Positions 8,696-21,472 of a DNA stretch of 64,000 bases are shown here, piece after piece. Every line of letters starts with the position of its first letter. Positions within the stretch are counted from its first letter, which is position 1. This DNA is from Microbacterium sp. LWO14-1.2 (GTDB lineage Bacteria > Actinomycetota > Actinomycetes > Actinomycetales > Microbacteriaceae): positions 3,714,783 through 3,778,782 of the forward strand of contig NZ_CP151633.1 in assembly GCF_038397715.1 (NCBI RefSeq), written 5' to 3'. Made by a program: the position numbers and the translations under genes. The notes beneath the pieces were generated by a model. It did not search any database. It was not told the origin of the DNA and saw nothing but the letters and a program-made list of their open reading frames with translations.

Positions 8696-10273
8696 ATGCG
8701 GATCACGGGACTCGGCCACGCCGGGATGTTCATCGAGACAGTCGGCGGGAACATCATCTGCGACCCCGTCCTCGGGCCCTCTTTCTTCGGCTCGTGGTTC
8801 CCGTTCCCCGACAACCGCGGTCTCGACTGGGAGCGCTTCGGCCGCGAGGCCGACTTCCTCTACATCTCGCACCGGCACCGCGACCACTTCGATCCGAAGC
8901 TGCTGGAGCGCTACATCCGCAAGGACATCGAGGTGCTTCTCCCGGAGTACCCGATCGACGACCTCGAGCAGGACATCCGTGCGCTCGGGTACACGAACAT
9001 CACGTACGCGCCGGCGGGCGAGATCATCGAGCGGGGCGACCTGAAGATCATGATCACGCCTCTCCGCGCGCCCAGCGACGGGCCGATCGGCGACTCCTCG
9101 CTGAGCGTCGACGACGGCACGGGCTCAGTGCTCAACCAGAACGACTCGCACCCGCTCGACCTCGAGAGCCTGTTGCACTTCGGCAAGCCGGATGCGTATT
9201 TCACGCAGGTCTCCGGAGCGATCTGGTGGCCCATGGTCTACGACCTGCCGCTGGACGCGAAGCAGAACTTCGCGAAGCTCAAGCGCGAGGCGCAGAACAA
9301 GCGCGCGATGTACTACATCGAGAAGGTCGATGCGCCCCACGTGTTCCCCATGGCGGGGCCGCCCATGTTCCTGCGCGACGACCTGTTCGACTTCAACGGG
9401 ATCGGGCGCAACGGGGAGTCGATCTTCACGGACCAGAAGCAGTTCCTCGCGCACATGCGCGAGCTCGCGCCCCAGTACGACGGCCAGCTGTTCGTCCCCG
9501 GCACAGTCGTCACCGTCGACGACGGCGAGGTCACGACCGAGCAGACGCTCTACTCGGACGCCGAGCTCGCGCACATCTTCGACGAGAAGTGGGACTACCT
9601 CGAGGAGCAGCGCGCCAGCCGCCAGCAGGAGATCCGTGACGAAGTGGCGTCGCGTGCCGAGGTGCTGCCCGCCCAGGAGATCTTGGAGGAGCTCAAGGCC
9701 TGGTGGGAGCCGCTGCTGAAGAAGTCCCGCACCATCCGCCTCGGTGTGGGCGGCAACGTGCGCTTCAAGATCGGCGACCTCGACATGGTCGTGGACTTCC
9801 CGCGCGCGAAGGTGCGCGAGTACGCCGGCGAGGACTGCATCTACTGGTACACGATCCCCGCCGACCTCGTCTCCACCAACATCCGCGACCACGAGATCGA
9901 CTGGTCGAACTCGATCTTCCTGTCGATGCAGTTCCAGGTCGGTCGCAGCGGCAAGTTCAACGAGTTCCTCACCACGTTCCTCAAGTGCCTCTCGGTCGAC
10001 CGCATCGAGTACGTCGAGAACTGGTACCAGGAGCAGACCGACCAGACCGAGGATGCTGAGATCGGCGACTGGGTCGTGCAGCGGCGATGCCCGCACCTTC
10101 GCGCCGACCTCACCAAGACGGGGAAGGTCGACGACGACGGCATCCTGACGTGCAGCATGCACGACTGGAAGTGGGACCTCAAGACCGGTCGATGCCTCTC
10201 GACCACGGGTCATCCGATCCGCTCGAAGAAGATCGACGAGGTCACCGACGCCGTGCTCCGCGAAGCCAGCTGA
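8696..10273 (+). CDS. Metallo-beta-lactamase fold hydrolase fused to a C-terminal Rieske [2Fe-2S] domain
   Basis: 525 aa. The N-terminal half is an MBL-fold domain with the metal motif SHRHRDHFD (His59, His61, Asp63, His64) after GHAGMFIET. The last ~65 residues form a Rieske domain: CPH at 465-467 and CSMH at 486-489, spaced as in Rieske ferredoxins. The same two domain types occur in CMP-N-acetylneuraminate hydroxylase, but there the Rieske domain is N-terminal. I infer an iron-dependent oxygenase or redox-coupled hydrolase of unknown substrate. ATG 8696 is set by AGGAGG five bases upstream. No sialic-acid genes are nearby. Confidence 0.85.
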   Translation: MRITGLGHAGMFIETVGGNIICDPVLGPSFFGSWFPFPDNRGLDWERFGREADFLYISHRHRDHFDPKLLERYIRKDIEVLLPEYPIDDLEQDIRALGYTNITYAPAGEIIERGDLKIMITPLRAPSDGPIGDSSLSVDDGTGSVLNQNDSHPLDLESLLHFGKPDAYFTQVSGAIWWPMVYDLPLDAKQNFAKLKREAQNKRAMYYIEKVDAPHVFPMAGPPMFLRDDLFDFNGIGRNGESIFTDQKQFLAHMRELAPQYDGQLFVPGTVVTVDDGEVTTEQTLYSDAELAHIFDEKWDYLEEQRASRQQEIRDEVASRAEVLPAQEILEELKAWWEPLLKKSRTIRLGVGGNVRFKIGDLDMVVDFPRAKVREYAGEDCIYWYTIPADLVSTNIRDHEIDWSNSIFLSMQFQVGRSGKFNEFLTTFLKCLSVDRIEYVENWYQEQTDQTEDAEIGDWVVQRRCPHLRADLTKTGKVDDDGILTCSMHDWKWDLKTGRCLSTTGHPIRSKKIDEVTDAVLREAS

Positions 10274-10295
10274 GAGACGCGTCCTGCGCGTCCGA

Positions 10296-10301
10296 TAGAG
10301 T
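10296..10301 (+). promoter_or_regulatory. Predicted -10 element of the pyr operon
   Basis: TAGAGT lies about 55 nt upstream of the pyrR start and 26 nt upstream of the PyrR-type RNA motif, so the motif would be in the 5' leader. No clear -35 is seen. A 6-bp hairpin (GACGCG/CGCGTC) just upstream at 10276-10292 may be a weak terminator. Confidence 0.4.
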
Positions 10302-10324
10302 GGAGAGGCAAGCAACCTTTAACA

Positions 10325-10340
10325 CCGTCCCGTGAGGCGG
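10325..10340 (+). promoter_or_regulatory. PyrR-binding RNA motif overlapping the pyrR ribosome-binding region
   Basis: GTCCCGTGAGGC at 10327-10338 fits the core of the PyrR-binding consensus known from Bacillus (RUCCNGNGAGGY). It is closed by CCG/CGG pairs, and an outer CCTT/AAGG pairing is possible. The purine-rich ribosome-binding stretch GGAGAAGGGAG begins at the right edge of the hairpin, before the ATG at 10356. There is no terminator hairpin, so repression should act on translation, as described for Mycobacterium smegmatis PyrR. Confidence 0.6.
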
Positions 10341-10355
10341 AGAAGGGAGCGGCTG

Positions 10356-10886
10356 ATGGGCGCACGAACCGTGCTGCACGACGCCGATATCACGCGGGCA
10401 CTGACCCGCATCGCGCATGAGATCCTCGAGTCGAATCGTGGATCTGAGAACCTCGTCCTGCTGGGCATTCCGACCCGCGGAGTGGCTCTCGCCCAGCGCC
10501 TCGCCCGTCTGATCGGCGAGATCGCGCAGACGTCCGTCCCCGTCGGGGCGCTCGACGTCACTCTCTTCCGCGACGATCTCGCGAAGCATCCGACCAGGTC
10601 GCCGCATCCGACCGACATCCCTGCCGGCGGCATCGACGGACGCACCGTCGTGCTCGTCGACGACGTGCTGTTCTCCGGCCGCAGCATCAGGGCCGCCCTC
10701 GATGCTCTGCAGTCGATCGGGCGTCCCGCGGTCGTGCGCCTCGCGATCCTGGTCGACCGCGGCCACCGCGAGCTGCCGATCCGTCCCGATTTCGTCGGCA
10801 AGAACATCCCGTCCTCGCGGCAGGAACGAGTCAACGTGCGCCTGCGCGAGTACGACGACGCCGAGGAGGTGACGATCGAGGCATGA
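10356..10886 (+). CDS. pyrR: Bifunctional pyr operon regulator / uracil phosphoribosyltransferase PyrR
   Basis: 176 aa. PyrR binds pyr leader RNA when UMP/UTP is abundant and also has uracil phosphoribosyltransferase activity. The PRPP-binding motif [18 protein letters not shown] lies near residues 98-115 within a type I PRTase fold, and [13 protein letters not shown] near the N-terminus is also typical. I chose ATG 10356 (MGARTVLHD), which follows a purine-rich ribosome site. The upstream in-frame start at 10332 falls inside the RNA motif. The stop overlaps the pyrB ATG (ATGA). It is likely autoregulated through the leader motif. Confidence 0.94.
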   Translation: MGARTVLHDADITRALTRIAHEILESNRGSENLVLLGIPTRGVALAQRLARLIGEIAQTSVPVGALDVTLFRDDLAKHPTRSPHPTDIPAGGIDGRTVVLVDDVLFSGRSIRAALDALQSIGRPAVVRLAILVDRGHRELPIRPDFVGKNIPSSRQERVNVRLREYDDAEEVTIEA

Positions 10887-11848
10887 GGCATCTCCTCGAC
10901 ACCCGCACTCTCGATCGCGCGACCGCCCTTCGCATCCTCGACGTCGCCGAGGACATGTCCGACACGCAGTCGCGCGAGATCAAGAAGCTCCCGACCCTGC
11001 GCGGCAAGACCGTCGTGAACCTCTTCTTCGAGGACTCCACCCGCACCCGCATCTCCTTCGAGGCCGCCGCCAAGCGCCTCTCGGCCGATGTGATCAACTT
11101 CGCCGCGAAGGGGTCGAGCGTCTCCAAGGGCGAGAGCCTGAAGGACACGGCCCAGACGCTGCAGGCCATGGGCGCGGATGCCGTCGTCATCCGCCACCAC
11201 GCCTCGGGCGCCCCGCAGACCCTCGCGACGAGCGGATGGATCTCGGCGGGAGTGGTGAACGCGGGAGACGGTACGCACGAGCACCCCACCCAGGCGCTGC
11301 TCGACGCCTTCACCATCCGCAAGCGCCGCTTCGGCTCGGAGAGCCGCGGGCGCGATCTCTCCGGCATCCGGGTGGTGATCGTCGGCGACGTCCTGCACTC
11401 GCGGGTGGCCCGATCCAACGTCTGGCTGCTCACCACGTTGGGTGCCGAGGTGACTCTCGTCTCGCCGCCGACGCTGGTTCCGCAGAACGTGTCGCTCTGG
11501 CCGGTGCGCGTGGTGTACGACCTCGACCAGGCGCTCGCCGACGAGCCGGATGCCGTCATGATGCTGCGAATCCAACTGGAGCGGATGAACGCCGCGTATT
11601 TCCCGACTGAGCGGGAGTATTCCCGTCGGTGGGGACTCGACGCACGGCGCGTGGCCGCTCTGCCGGACGATAGCATTGTCATGCATCCCGGACCCATGAA
11701 CCGCGGGTTGGAGATCTCCTCCGAAGCCGCCGATTCGCCGCGCTCCACCGTGCTGGAGCAGGTCACGAACGGGGTGTCCATCCGGATGGCAGTGCTGTAC
11801 CTGCTCCTTGCGGGCGAACGAGACGACGAACGAGGGGGAGACCTGTGA
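10883..11848 (+). CDS. pyrB: Aspartate carbamoyltransferase, catalytic chain
   Basis: 321 aa. It joins carbamoyl phosphate and aspartate to carbamoyl aspartate, the committed step of pyrimidine synthesis. The carbamoyl-phosphate motif [13 protein letters not shown] is at about residues 49-61, with [14 protein letters not shown] and [12 protein letters not shown] after it, and the C-terminal [11 protein letters not shown] is typical. No pyrI regulatory chain is present, so the enzyme is probably not of the Escherichia coli allosteric type. Both ends overlap neighbours by 4 bp. Confidence 0.96.
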   Translation: MRHLLDTRTLDRATALRILDVAEDMSDTQSREIKKLPTLRGKTVVNLFFEDSTRTRISFEAAAKRLSADVINFAAKGSSVSKGESLKDTAQTLQAMGADAVVIRHHASGAPQTLATSGWISAGVVNAGDGTHEHPTQALLDAFTIRKRRFGSESRGRDLSGIRVVIVGDVLHSRVARSNVWLLTTLGAEVTLVSPPTLVPQNVSLWPVRVVYDLDQALADEPDAVMMLRIQLERMNAAYFPTEREYSRRWGLDARRVAALPDDSIVMHPGPMNRGLEISSEAADSPRSTVLEQVTNGVSIRMAVLYLLLAGERDDERGGDL

Positions 11849-13149
11849 GCGAGACCCTCGTCATCACCGGCGCACAGCTTCTCGGCGCCGAGAGCGCCGA
11901 CATCATCGTGGAGGACGGGCGGATCGCCGAGATCGGGTCAGGACTCCAGCGGGCGGGCGCCCGCGTCATCGACGCCTCCGGCCTGGTCGCCCTGCCCGGC
12001 CTGGTCGACCTGCACACGCACCTCCGGGAGCCGGGCTACGAGGCGTCGGAGACCATCCTCACGGGAACGCGCGCCGCGGCGGCCGGCGGCTTCACCGCCG
12101 TCTTCGCGATGCCGAACACCTCGCCGGTCGCCGACACCGCCGGGGTCGTCGAGCAGGAGCTCGCGCTCGGGGAGGCCGCCGGGTACGCCACCGTGCAGCC
12201 GATCGGCGCCGTCACCGTGGGGCAGAAGGGCGAGCGGCTGGCCGAGCTCGGTGCGATGGCCTCGTCGCGCGCTCAGGTGCGGGTGTTCAGCGACGACGGC
12301 TTCTGCGTGTTCGATCCGCTGATCATGCGGCGCGCCCTGGAGTACGTGAAGTCGTTCGACGGCGTCATCGCTCAGCATGCTCAGGACCCCCGTCTCACCG
12401 AGGGCGCCCAGATGAACGAGGGCGTCGTCTCCGCCGAGCTCGGGCTCGCCGGATGGCCGGCGGTCGCCGAGGAGTCGATCATCGCGCGCGACGTGCTCCT
12501 GGCCGAGCACGTCGGCTCGCGCCTGCACGTCTGCCACCTCTCGACGGCGGGCTCGGTCGACATCATCCGCTGGGCGAAGAAGCGGGGGATCGCGGTGACC
12601 GCCGAGGTGACGCCTCACCACCTGCTGCTCACCGACGAGCTCGTCCGCGGCTACGACGCCCGGTACAAGGTCAACCCGCCGCTCCGGCGCGAGGAGGACG
12701 TGCTCGCCGTGCGCGAGGGCCTCGCCGACGGCACGATCGACATCGTGGCCACCGACCACGCCCCGCACCCGAGCGAGCACAAGGCGTGCGAGTGGCAGGC
12801 CGCCGCGAACGGCATGGTCGGACTCGAGAGCGCACTGCGCGTCGTGCACCAGTCGATGGTGCAGACCGGACTGATCGGGTGGAGCGACGTCGCGCGCGTC
12901 ATGAGCGCCGCTCCCGCCCGGATCGGTCGCCTCGCGGGTCACGGCACCGCGCTCGAGGTGGGAGCCCCCGCGCAGATCACGCTGTACGACGCATCGGTCG
13001 CCGGCGTGTTCACCGAAGCGGACCTGCACGGCCGCAGCGCGAACTCGCCGTACCTGGGCCGCGATCTGCCCGGACGCGTCGAGTACACGATCCACGGTGG
13101 CACGGTGACCGTCGAAGCGGGCTCGGTGGTCGAGGAGCTGCGCGCATGA
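11845..13149 (+). CDS. pyrC: Dihydroorotase
   Basis: 434 aa, class I dihydroorotase. It cyclises carbamoyl aspartate to dihydroorotate. Zinc-site motifs are in order: [10 protein letters not shown] near residue 53, [17 protein letters not shown] and [12 protein letters not shown]. The GTG start overlaps the pyrB stop. The order pyrR-pyrB-pyrC-membrane protein-carA-carB-pyrF is the same as in Mycobacterium. The end overlaps the next gene by 4 bp. Confidence 0.95.
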   Translation: MSETLVITGAQLLGAESADIIVEDGRIAEIGSGLQRAGARVIDASGLVALPGLVDLHTHLREPGYEASETILTGTRAAAAGGFTAVFAMPNTSPVADTAGVVEQELALGEAAGYATVQPIGAVTVGQKGERLAELGAMASSRAQVRVFSDDGFCVFDPLIMRRALEYVKSFDGVIAQHAQDPRLTEGAQMNEGVVSAELGLAGWPAVAEESIIARDVLLAEHVGSRLHVCHLSTAGSVDIIRWAKKRGIAVTAEVTPHHLLLTDELVRGYDARYKVNPPLRREEDVLAVREGLADGTIDIVATDHAPHPSEHKACEWQAAANGMVGLESALRVVHQSMVQTGLIGWSDVARVMSAAPARIGRLAGHGTALEVGAPAQITLYDASVAGVFTEADLHGRSANSPYLGRDLPGRVEYTIHGGTVTVEAGSVVEELRA

Positions 13150-13682
13150 TCCCCAGGGACGTCGCGATCGCCGTGATGATCGCGCTGGCCGCGCTCGCGC
13201 TCCTCGCCATGCTCGTCGCCTGGCGGCGCCGGCTCCGACGCGACGCGGGGCTCGCGGCCCCGCTCGGCGTCCCCGAGCACGCCGAGGTCCTCGATCGGCA
13301 CGAGGTGCTGTACGTGTCCACGACGAAGCACGATCAGCCGCTCGAGCGCCTCACCATGTCTCCGCTCGCCTACCGGGCACGGGGAGAGGTCGCGGTCACG
13401 GATCGCGGTCTCGCCCTCTGCCTCGACGGCGCACCCACCGTGTTCCTCGCCAAGGAGCGACTCGCCGGTGTTGATCGGGCCACGGTCACGATCGACCGCG
13501 TGGTCGAGCCGGGCGGCCTCGTCAGGGTGGCCTGGAACGCCGCCGACGACACGGTCGTCGACTCCTACCTGCGCCTCACCGACGGCGACCCGAAGAACTT
13601 CATCTCAGAACTGCAGCGACTCGTCCCCGCCTCCGGCGCCGGTGACGACATCGCCACGACCGACACAGGAGAACAGTCATGA
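13146..13682 (+). CDS. Membrane-anchored protein of the pyr operon (PH-like domain)
   Basis: 178 aa. One hydrophobic segment at about residues 7-27 ([20 protein letters not shown]) is followed by RRRLRRD, so the remainder should be cytoplasmic. The soluble part has the beta-rich look of a PH-like domain, with [15 protein letters not shown] and [15 protein letters not shown] small membrane protein occupies the same pyrC-carA position in mycobacteria. Its role is unknown. It overlaps pyrC and carA by 4 bp each, so its translation is tied to the pathway enzymes. Confidence 0.8.
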   Translation: MIPRDVAIAVMIALAALALLAMLVAWRRRLRRDAGLAAPLGVPEHAEVLDRHEVLYVSTTKHDQPLERLTMSPLAYRARGEVAVTDRGLALCLDGAPTVFLAKERLAGVDRATVTIDRVVEPGGLVRVAWNAADDTVVDSYLRLTDGDPKNFISELQRLVPASGAGDDIATTDTGEQS

Positions 13683-14823
13683 CCTCCCTCCCCGAACCCG
13701 CCGTCCTGGTCCTCGAGGACGGCACCCGCCACAGCGGCCGCGCATACGGCGCCCTGGGCACCACGCTCGGCGAGGTCGTCTTCGCGACCGGCATGTCCGG
13801 CTACCAGGAGACGCTCACCGACCCGTCGTACGCCGGACAGATCGTCCTGCAGACGGCCCCGCACATCGGCAACACCGGCATGAACGACGAGGACCCCGAG
13901 TCGCGTCGCATCTGGGTCGCCGGCTACATCGTGCGCGACCCCTCGCGGGTCGTGTCGAACTGGCGCGCGAACGCCTCCCTCGACGAGATCCTCGTGCAGG
14001 ACGGCATCGTCGGCATCAGCGGCATCGACACCCGCTCGATCACGCGTCACATCCGCTCGGCCGGCTCGATGCGCGGCGGCATCTTCTCGGGCGAGGCGGC
14101 GCGCCTCGACGCCGACGAGCAGCTGCGCATCGTGCGCGAAGCCCCGCAGATGGCCGGCCAGAACCTCTCGGCTCAGGTGTCGGTCGAGGTCGCCACGGTG
14201 ACGGATGCCGTGGGCGAGAAGGTCGGCAACCTCGCCGTCCTCGACCTCGGCGTCAAGCAGGCGACGATCGACAACCTCGCCGCGCGCGGCTTCGAGGTGC
14301 ACGTGCTGCCGCAGGACGTCACCATCGACGAGGTCCGGGCGATCGACCCCGTCGCCGTGTTCTACTCGAACGGCCCTGGCGACCCGGCCGCGTCCGGCGA
14401 TCACGTCGAGCTCCTGCGCTCCGTCCTCGACGACGGGCTGCCGTTCTTCGGCATCTGCTTCGGCAACCAGCTGCTCGGACGCGCGCTCGGTCTCGGCACC
14501 TACAAGCTGCCGTTCGGCCACCGAGGGATCAACCAGCCTGTGCTCGACAAGCAGACCGGTCGGGTCGAGATCACCGCCCACAACCACGGGTTCGCGGTCG
14601 ACGCCCCGCTCGACGGCTCCTTCGACAGCCCGCACGGCTACGGCAAGGTCGAGGTGAGCCACGTCGGCCTCAACGACAACGTCGTCGAAGGTCTCCGCGC
14701 CCTCGACATCCCCGCCTTCTCGGTGCAGTACCACCCGGAGGCCGCGGCCGGTCCGCACGACGCCAACTATCTCTTCGACCGCTTCCGCGAGATGGTCATC
14801 GCGAACAAGAAGGACGCTCAGTA

Positions 14824-14824
<1 letters not shown>
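13679..14824 (+). CDS. carA: Carbamoyl-phosphate synthase, small (glutaminase) subunit
   Basis: 381 aa. It hydrolyses glutamine and passes ammonia to CarB. The N-terminal CPSase_sm domain has [19 protein letters not shown]. The class I amidotransferase domain has the nucleophile Cys in [14 protein letters not shown] and the catalytic His in [13 protein letters not shown]. Carbamoyl phosphate serves both pyrimidine and arginine synthesis. Its position inside the pyr operon ties expression to PyrR. The TAA stop shares its last base with the carB ATG. Confidence 0.96.
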
Positions 14825-18107
<3,283 letters not shown>

Positions 18108-18111
<4 letters not shown>

Positions 18112-18953
18112 CCACTCCTTTCGGTGAGCGGGTCCGCGCCGTCGTCGACGAGCGCGGCCCGCTCTGCGTCGGCATCGATCCGCACCCCGGGCTGCTCGAC
18201 GACTGGGGGCTCGGGCAGGACGCGTCGGGTGTGCGCGACTTCGGTCTGCGCACGGTCGAGGCGGCTGCGGGGCGGGCGGGCATCGTGAAGCCGCAGGTGT
18301 CGTTCTTCGAGCGCTTCGGCTCCGCGGGATTCGCCGCTCTGGAGGACGTCCTGTCAGCGGCACGGGCAGCAGGGCTGATCGTGATCGCCGACGCCAAGCG
18401 CGGCGACATCGGTACCACGATGGACGCGTACGCCGCGGCCTGGCTCACACCGGGTTCGTCGCTCGAGGCCGACGCGCTGACCGTCAATCCGTTCCTCGGG
18501 GTCGGCGCGCTCGACGGCACGTTCGACCTCGCGCACGCGCACGGCAAGGGCGTGTTCGTGCTCGCGGCGACCAGCAACCCCGAGGCGGAGTCGCTGCAGC
18601 GCTCGCAGTCCGCGACGGGCCGCTCGGTGTCGGCGGACATCGTCTCCGTGGTGTCCGCGCGCAACGCCGAGCAAGGCCGTACGGGGGAGTGGGGGAGCAT
18701 CGGCTTCGTCATCGGCGCGACCGTCGACTGGACGGATGCGGGACTCGCCGCGTACACCCCGGTTGCCCCCATCCTCGCTCCGGGCTTCGGGGCACAGGGC
18801 GCCTCGCCCGTCGATGTGCACCGTCGCTTCGGCTCGATGAGCGCCGCTGTCATCGCGAGCGAGAGCCGCAGCATCCTGAAGGCGGGTCCGCATGATCTCG
18901 CTGCCGCCATCGACGCCCGCGTCGCCGAGTACAGAGAGGTCAGCCGTGGCTGA
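18108..18953 (+). CDS. pyrF: Orotidine 5'-phosphate decarboxylase
   Basis: 281 aa, of the longer type usual in actinobacteria. It decarboxylates OMP to UMP. Visible are [25 protein letters not shown] and the catalytic segment [15 protein letters not shown], and the C-terminal phosphate-binding region is [10 protein letters not shown]. The GTG start overlaps carB by 4 bp. The last 8 bp overlap the next gene, so purine nucleotide kinase expression may be coupled to the pyr operon. Confidence 0.95.
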
Positions 18954-19854
18954 GGCTCGTCCCGTTCCCGAAGTCGACCGCGCCGCCGCCGCCCGCAAGG
19001 CCGTGGAGCGCCGACGCGCGCGTGCTGCGCTGAAGCGCGACCTCACGATGCGCGTGACGACGCCGCAGAGCGTGCTCGCTCGCGCGACCGCCGACCCCGA
19101 CTCGGTCGAGGGGTCGATGCGCATCACCGACTTCCTGCTCGCTCTCCCGGCGATCGGGGCGGGCAAGCGCGACCGCATCCTCGACGACCTGGGCATCTCG
19201 CCGGTCAAGCGACTCGGCGGCCTCGGCGTTCGTCAGCGTGCGGCGTTGTCGCGCTGGCTCGACGAGCGCTTCCCGGTGATCGAGCCGCGCGGCGGTCGTA
19301 GCCGCCTTCTCGTCCTCGCGGGTCCGACGGCGGTCGGCAAGGGGACCGTGGCTGCGTACATCCGCGAGCACAATCCCGAGATCCACCTGTCGGTGTCGGC
19401 GACGACGCGTGCGCCGCGCCCCGGAGAGATCGACGGCGTGCACTACTTCTTCGTCGACGATGCGGAGTTCGATCGGCTCATCGAGGCCGGCGAACTGCTC
19501 GAGTACGCCGTGGTGCACAATCGCTCCCGGTACGGGACCCCTCGTGCGCCGATCGACGCCGCTCTGGCCGCCGGGAAGACCGTGCTGCTGGAGATCGACC
19601 TGCAGGGCGCGCGCCAGGTGCGCAAGGCGGAGCCGAGCGCGACGCTGATCTTCCTGCTGCCGCCCACCTGGGACGAACTGGTGCAGCGACTCGTCGGACG
19701 CGGGACGGAGGGGCCGGAGGAGCGTGCCCGTCGTCTGCGCACGGCGAAGGTCGAGCTGGCCGCCCAGAACGAGTTCGATCACCTCGTCGTGAACGAGGAC
19801 GTCGCCGCTGCGGCCGCCGAGGTCGTAGAATTGTCTTCAAGCTCTGCGCGCTGA
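18946..19854 (+). CDS. gmk: Guanylate kinase with N-terminal actinobacterial IHF (mIHF) domain
   Basis: 302 aa, about 100 longer than a normal guanylate kinase. Residues ~10-105 match the actinobacterial integration host factor fold: basic RKAVERRRARAALKRDL, then MRITDFLLALPAIGAGKRDR and LGISPVKRLGGLGVRQRAAL, which is a helix-two-turn-helix DNA-binding region. Residues ~122-300 are guanylate kinase, with P-loop GPTAVGKGT and SATTRAPRPGEIDGVHYFF. It phosphorylates GMP to GDP. In mycobacteria mihF and gmk are adjacent separate genes. Here one continuous frame spans both. The GTG start overlaps pyrF. Confidence 0.92.
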   Translation: MAEARPVPEVDRAAAARKAVERRRARAALKRDLTMRVTTPQSVLARATADPDSVEGSMRITDFLLALPAIGAGKRDRILDDLGISPVKRLGGLGVRQRAALSRWLDERFPVIEPRGGRSRLLVLAGPTAVGKGTVAAYIREHNPEIHLSVSATTRAPRPGEIDGVHYFFVDDAEFDRLIEAGELLEYAVVHNRSRYGTPRAPIDAALAAGKTVLLEIDLQGARQVRKAEPSATLIFLLPPTWDELVQRLVGRGTEGPEERARRLRTAKVELAAQNEFDHLVVNEDVAAAAAEVVELSSSSAR

Positions 19855-19920
19855 GTCTTCTCGCGCGCCCATTGCGCCGTCTTCGCCGCGACGAACCCGT
19901 CGCCTGATCAGGAGGTCACC

Positions 19921-20178
19921 ATGGCCGGACACCACAACAAGGGCATCATCGATCCCCCCATCGACAACCTTCTCGACCGAGTGGACTCCAAGTACGAGCT
20001 CGTCATCTACGCGGCGAAGCGCGCGCGCCAGATCAACGACTACTACTCGGACCTGCACGAGGGCAACCTCTTCGACAACGTCGGCCCGCTCGTCGACTCC
20101 TCCGTCGAGGACAAGCCGCTGACCATCGCTCTGCACGAGATCAACGAGGACAAGCTCCGCCTGCGTCACGCAGAGTGA
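19921..20178 (+). CDS. rpoZ: DNA-directed RNA polymerase omega subunit
   Basis: 85 aa. It assists assembly of the beta' subunit into RNA polymerase. The conserved core is [28 protein letters not shown], and the actinobacterial tail [18 protein letters not shown] is present. The ATG is preceded by AGGAGG 5 nt upstream. It stands 66 bp after gmk. A GC-rich hairpin follows it. The coaBC gene that often separates rpoZ from metK in related genomes is not here. Confidence 0.95.
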   Translation: MAGHHNKGIIDPPIDNLLDRVDSKYELVIYAAKRARQINDYYSDLHEGNLFDNVGPLVDSSVEDKPLTIALHEINEDKLRLRHAE

Positions 20179-20187
20179 CCTCCTGTG

Positions 20188-20219
20188 ACCGCGCCGCCCG
20201 CTGATGTCGGCGGCGCGGT
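20188..20219 (+). terminator. Hairpin after rpoZ (possible terminator)
   Basis: Perfect 11-bp stem ACCGCGCCGCC / GGCGGCGCGGT with a 10-nt loop, starting 9 bp after the rpoZ stop. There is no T-run, so it is either a weak intrinsic terminator or an mRNA end-stabilising structure before metK. Confidence 0.55.
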
Positions 20220-20271
20220 TCACAATGGGGACCATCCCCTGCACACCGATCGATCCCGTTCTGGAGCACCG

Positions 20272-21465
20272 ATGAGCGCCCTGCGTCTGTTCACGTCCGA
20301 GTCCGTCACCGAAGGGCACCCGGACAAGATCTGCGACCAGATCTCGGACAGCATCCTCGACGGGCTCCTCGCCAAGGACCCGGGCTCCCGCGTCGCGGTC
20401 GAGACCCTCGTGACCACCGGCCTCGTGCACGTCGCCGGTGAGATCCGCACCGACGCCTACGTCGACATCCCGACGATCGTGCGTCAGGTCGTGAACGGCA
20501 TCGGCTACACCTCGAGCGACACCGGTTTCGACGGCGACTCGTGCGGTGTCAGCGTGTCGGTGGGCGAGCAGTCCTCCGACATCGCCCACGGCGTCGACAA
20601 CGCGCAGGAGCATCGCGACGGCTCCTCGATCGATCCGCTCGACGGGCTCGGAGCCGGCGACCAGGGCATCATGTTCGGCTTCGCGACGAACGAGACGCCG
20701 CAGCTGATGCCGATGGCCGCGTGGACGGCGCATCGCATCGCCGAGCGCCTCACCGAGGTCCGTCGGTCGGGCGCGCTGCCGTTCCTCCGCCCGGACGGCA
20801 AGACGCAGGTCACCCTCGGCTACGACGGCTTCACCCCGCGGACCGTCGACGCCGTCGTCCTGTCCACGCAGCACAACCCCGACATCTCCCAGGAGGAGCT
20901 GCAGGCGCAGGTGCGCGAGCACGTCATCGATCCGGTTCTCGCGACCACGGGTCTCGACCTCGATGACGTCACCTACTACATCAATCCGGCGGGCCCGTTC
21001 GTGACGGGCGGCCCCAAGGGGGATGCCGGGCTCACCGGCCGCAAGATCATCATCGACACCTACGGCGGTGCCGCGCGTCACGGCGGCGGAGCGTTCAGCG
21101 GCAAGGACCCGTCGAAGGTCGATCGTTCGGGCGCCTACGCCACGCGCTGGGTGGCCAAGAACGCCGTCGCCGCCGGTCTCGCCGAGCGTTTGGAGGTGCA
21201 GGTCGCCTACGCGATCGGCGTCGCGCGGCCCGTCGGACTCTACGTCGAGACGTTCGGCACGGGCACGGTCTCCGACGAGGCGATCACCCGGGCGATCCTC
21301 GACGTCTTCGACCTGCGCCCGCAGGCGATCATCGAGCAGCTCGACCTGTTGCGGCCGATCTACGCGCAGACCGCCGCCTACGGGCACTTCGGCCGAGAGC
21401 TCCCCGACTTCACCTGGGAGCGCACGGATCGCGCCGAGGAGCTCCGGCGGGCAGCCGGCCTCTGA
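20272..21465 (+). CDS. metK: S-adenosylmethionine synthetase
   Basis: 397 aa. It makes SAM from methionine and ATP. Signature motifs are [17 protein letters not shown] at the N-terminus and the hexapeptide GAGDQG near residue 126, with [16 protein letters not shown] near residue 280 as the phosphate loop. I chose ATG 20272 ([12 protein letters not shown]). The upstream in-frame ATG at 20185 lies in the rpoZ hairpin and lacks homology. I see no SAM riboswitch in the 93-bp leader. priA follows after 7 bp. Confidence 0.96.
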   Translation: MSALRLFTSESVTEGHPDKICDQISDSILDGLLAKDPGSRVAVETLVTTGLVHVAGEIRTDAYVDIPTIVRQVVNGIGYTSSDTGFDGDSCGVSVSVGEQSSDIAHGVDNAQEHRDGSSIDPLDGLGAGDQGIMFGFATNETPQLMPMAAWTAHRIAERLTEVRRSGALPFLRPDGKTQVTLGYDGFTPRTVDAVVLSTQHNPDISQEELQAQVREHVIDPVLATTGLDLDDVTYYINPAGPFVTGGPKGDAGLTGRKIIIDTYGGAARHGGGAFSGKDPSKVDRSGAYATRWVAKNAVAAGLAERLEVQVAYAIGVARPVGLYVETFGTGTVSDEAITRAILDVFDLRPQAIIEQLDLLRPIYAQTAAYGHFGRELPDFTWERTDRAEELRRAAGL

Positions 21466-21472
21466 GCGCGCG

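Noticed and set aside
13468..14823. Long in-frame extension upstream of carB
   Set aside because: It runs through carA in another frame and gives an Arg/Pro/Ser-rich product. The family N-terminus begins at 14824.
20220..20271. Possible SAM riboswitch before metK
   Set aside because: The leader is short and shows only the rpoZ hairpin. No conserved SAM-riboswitch core is visible.
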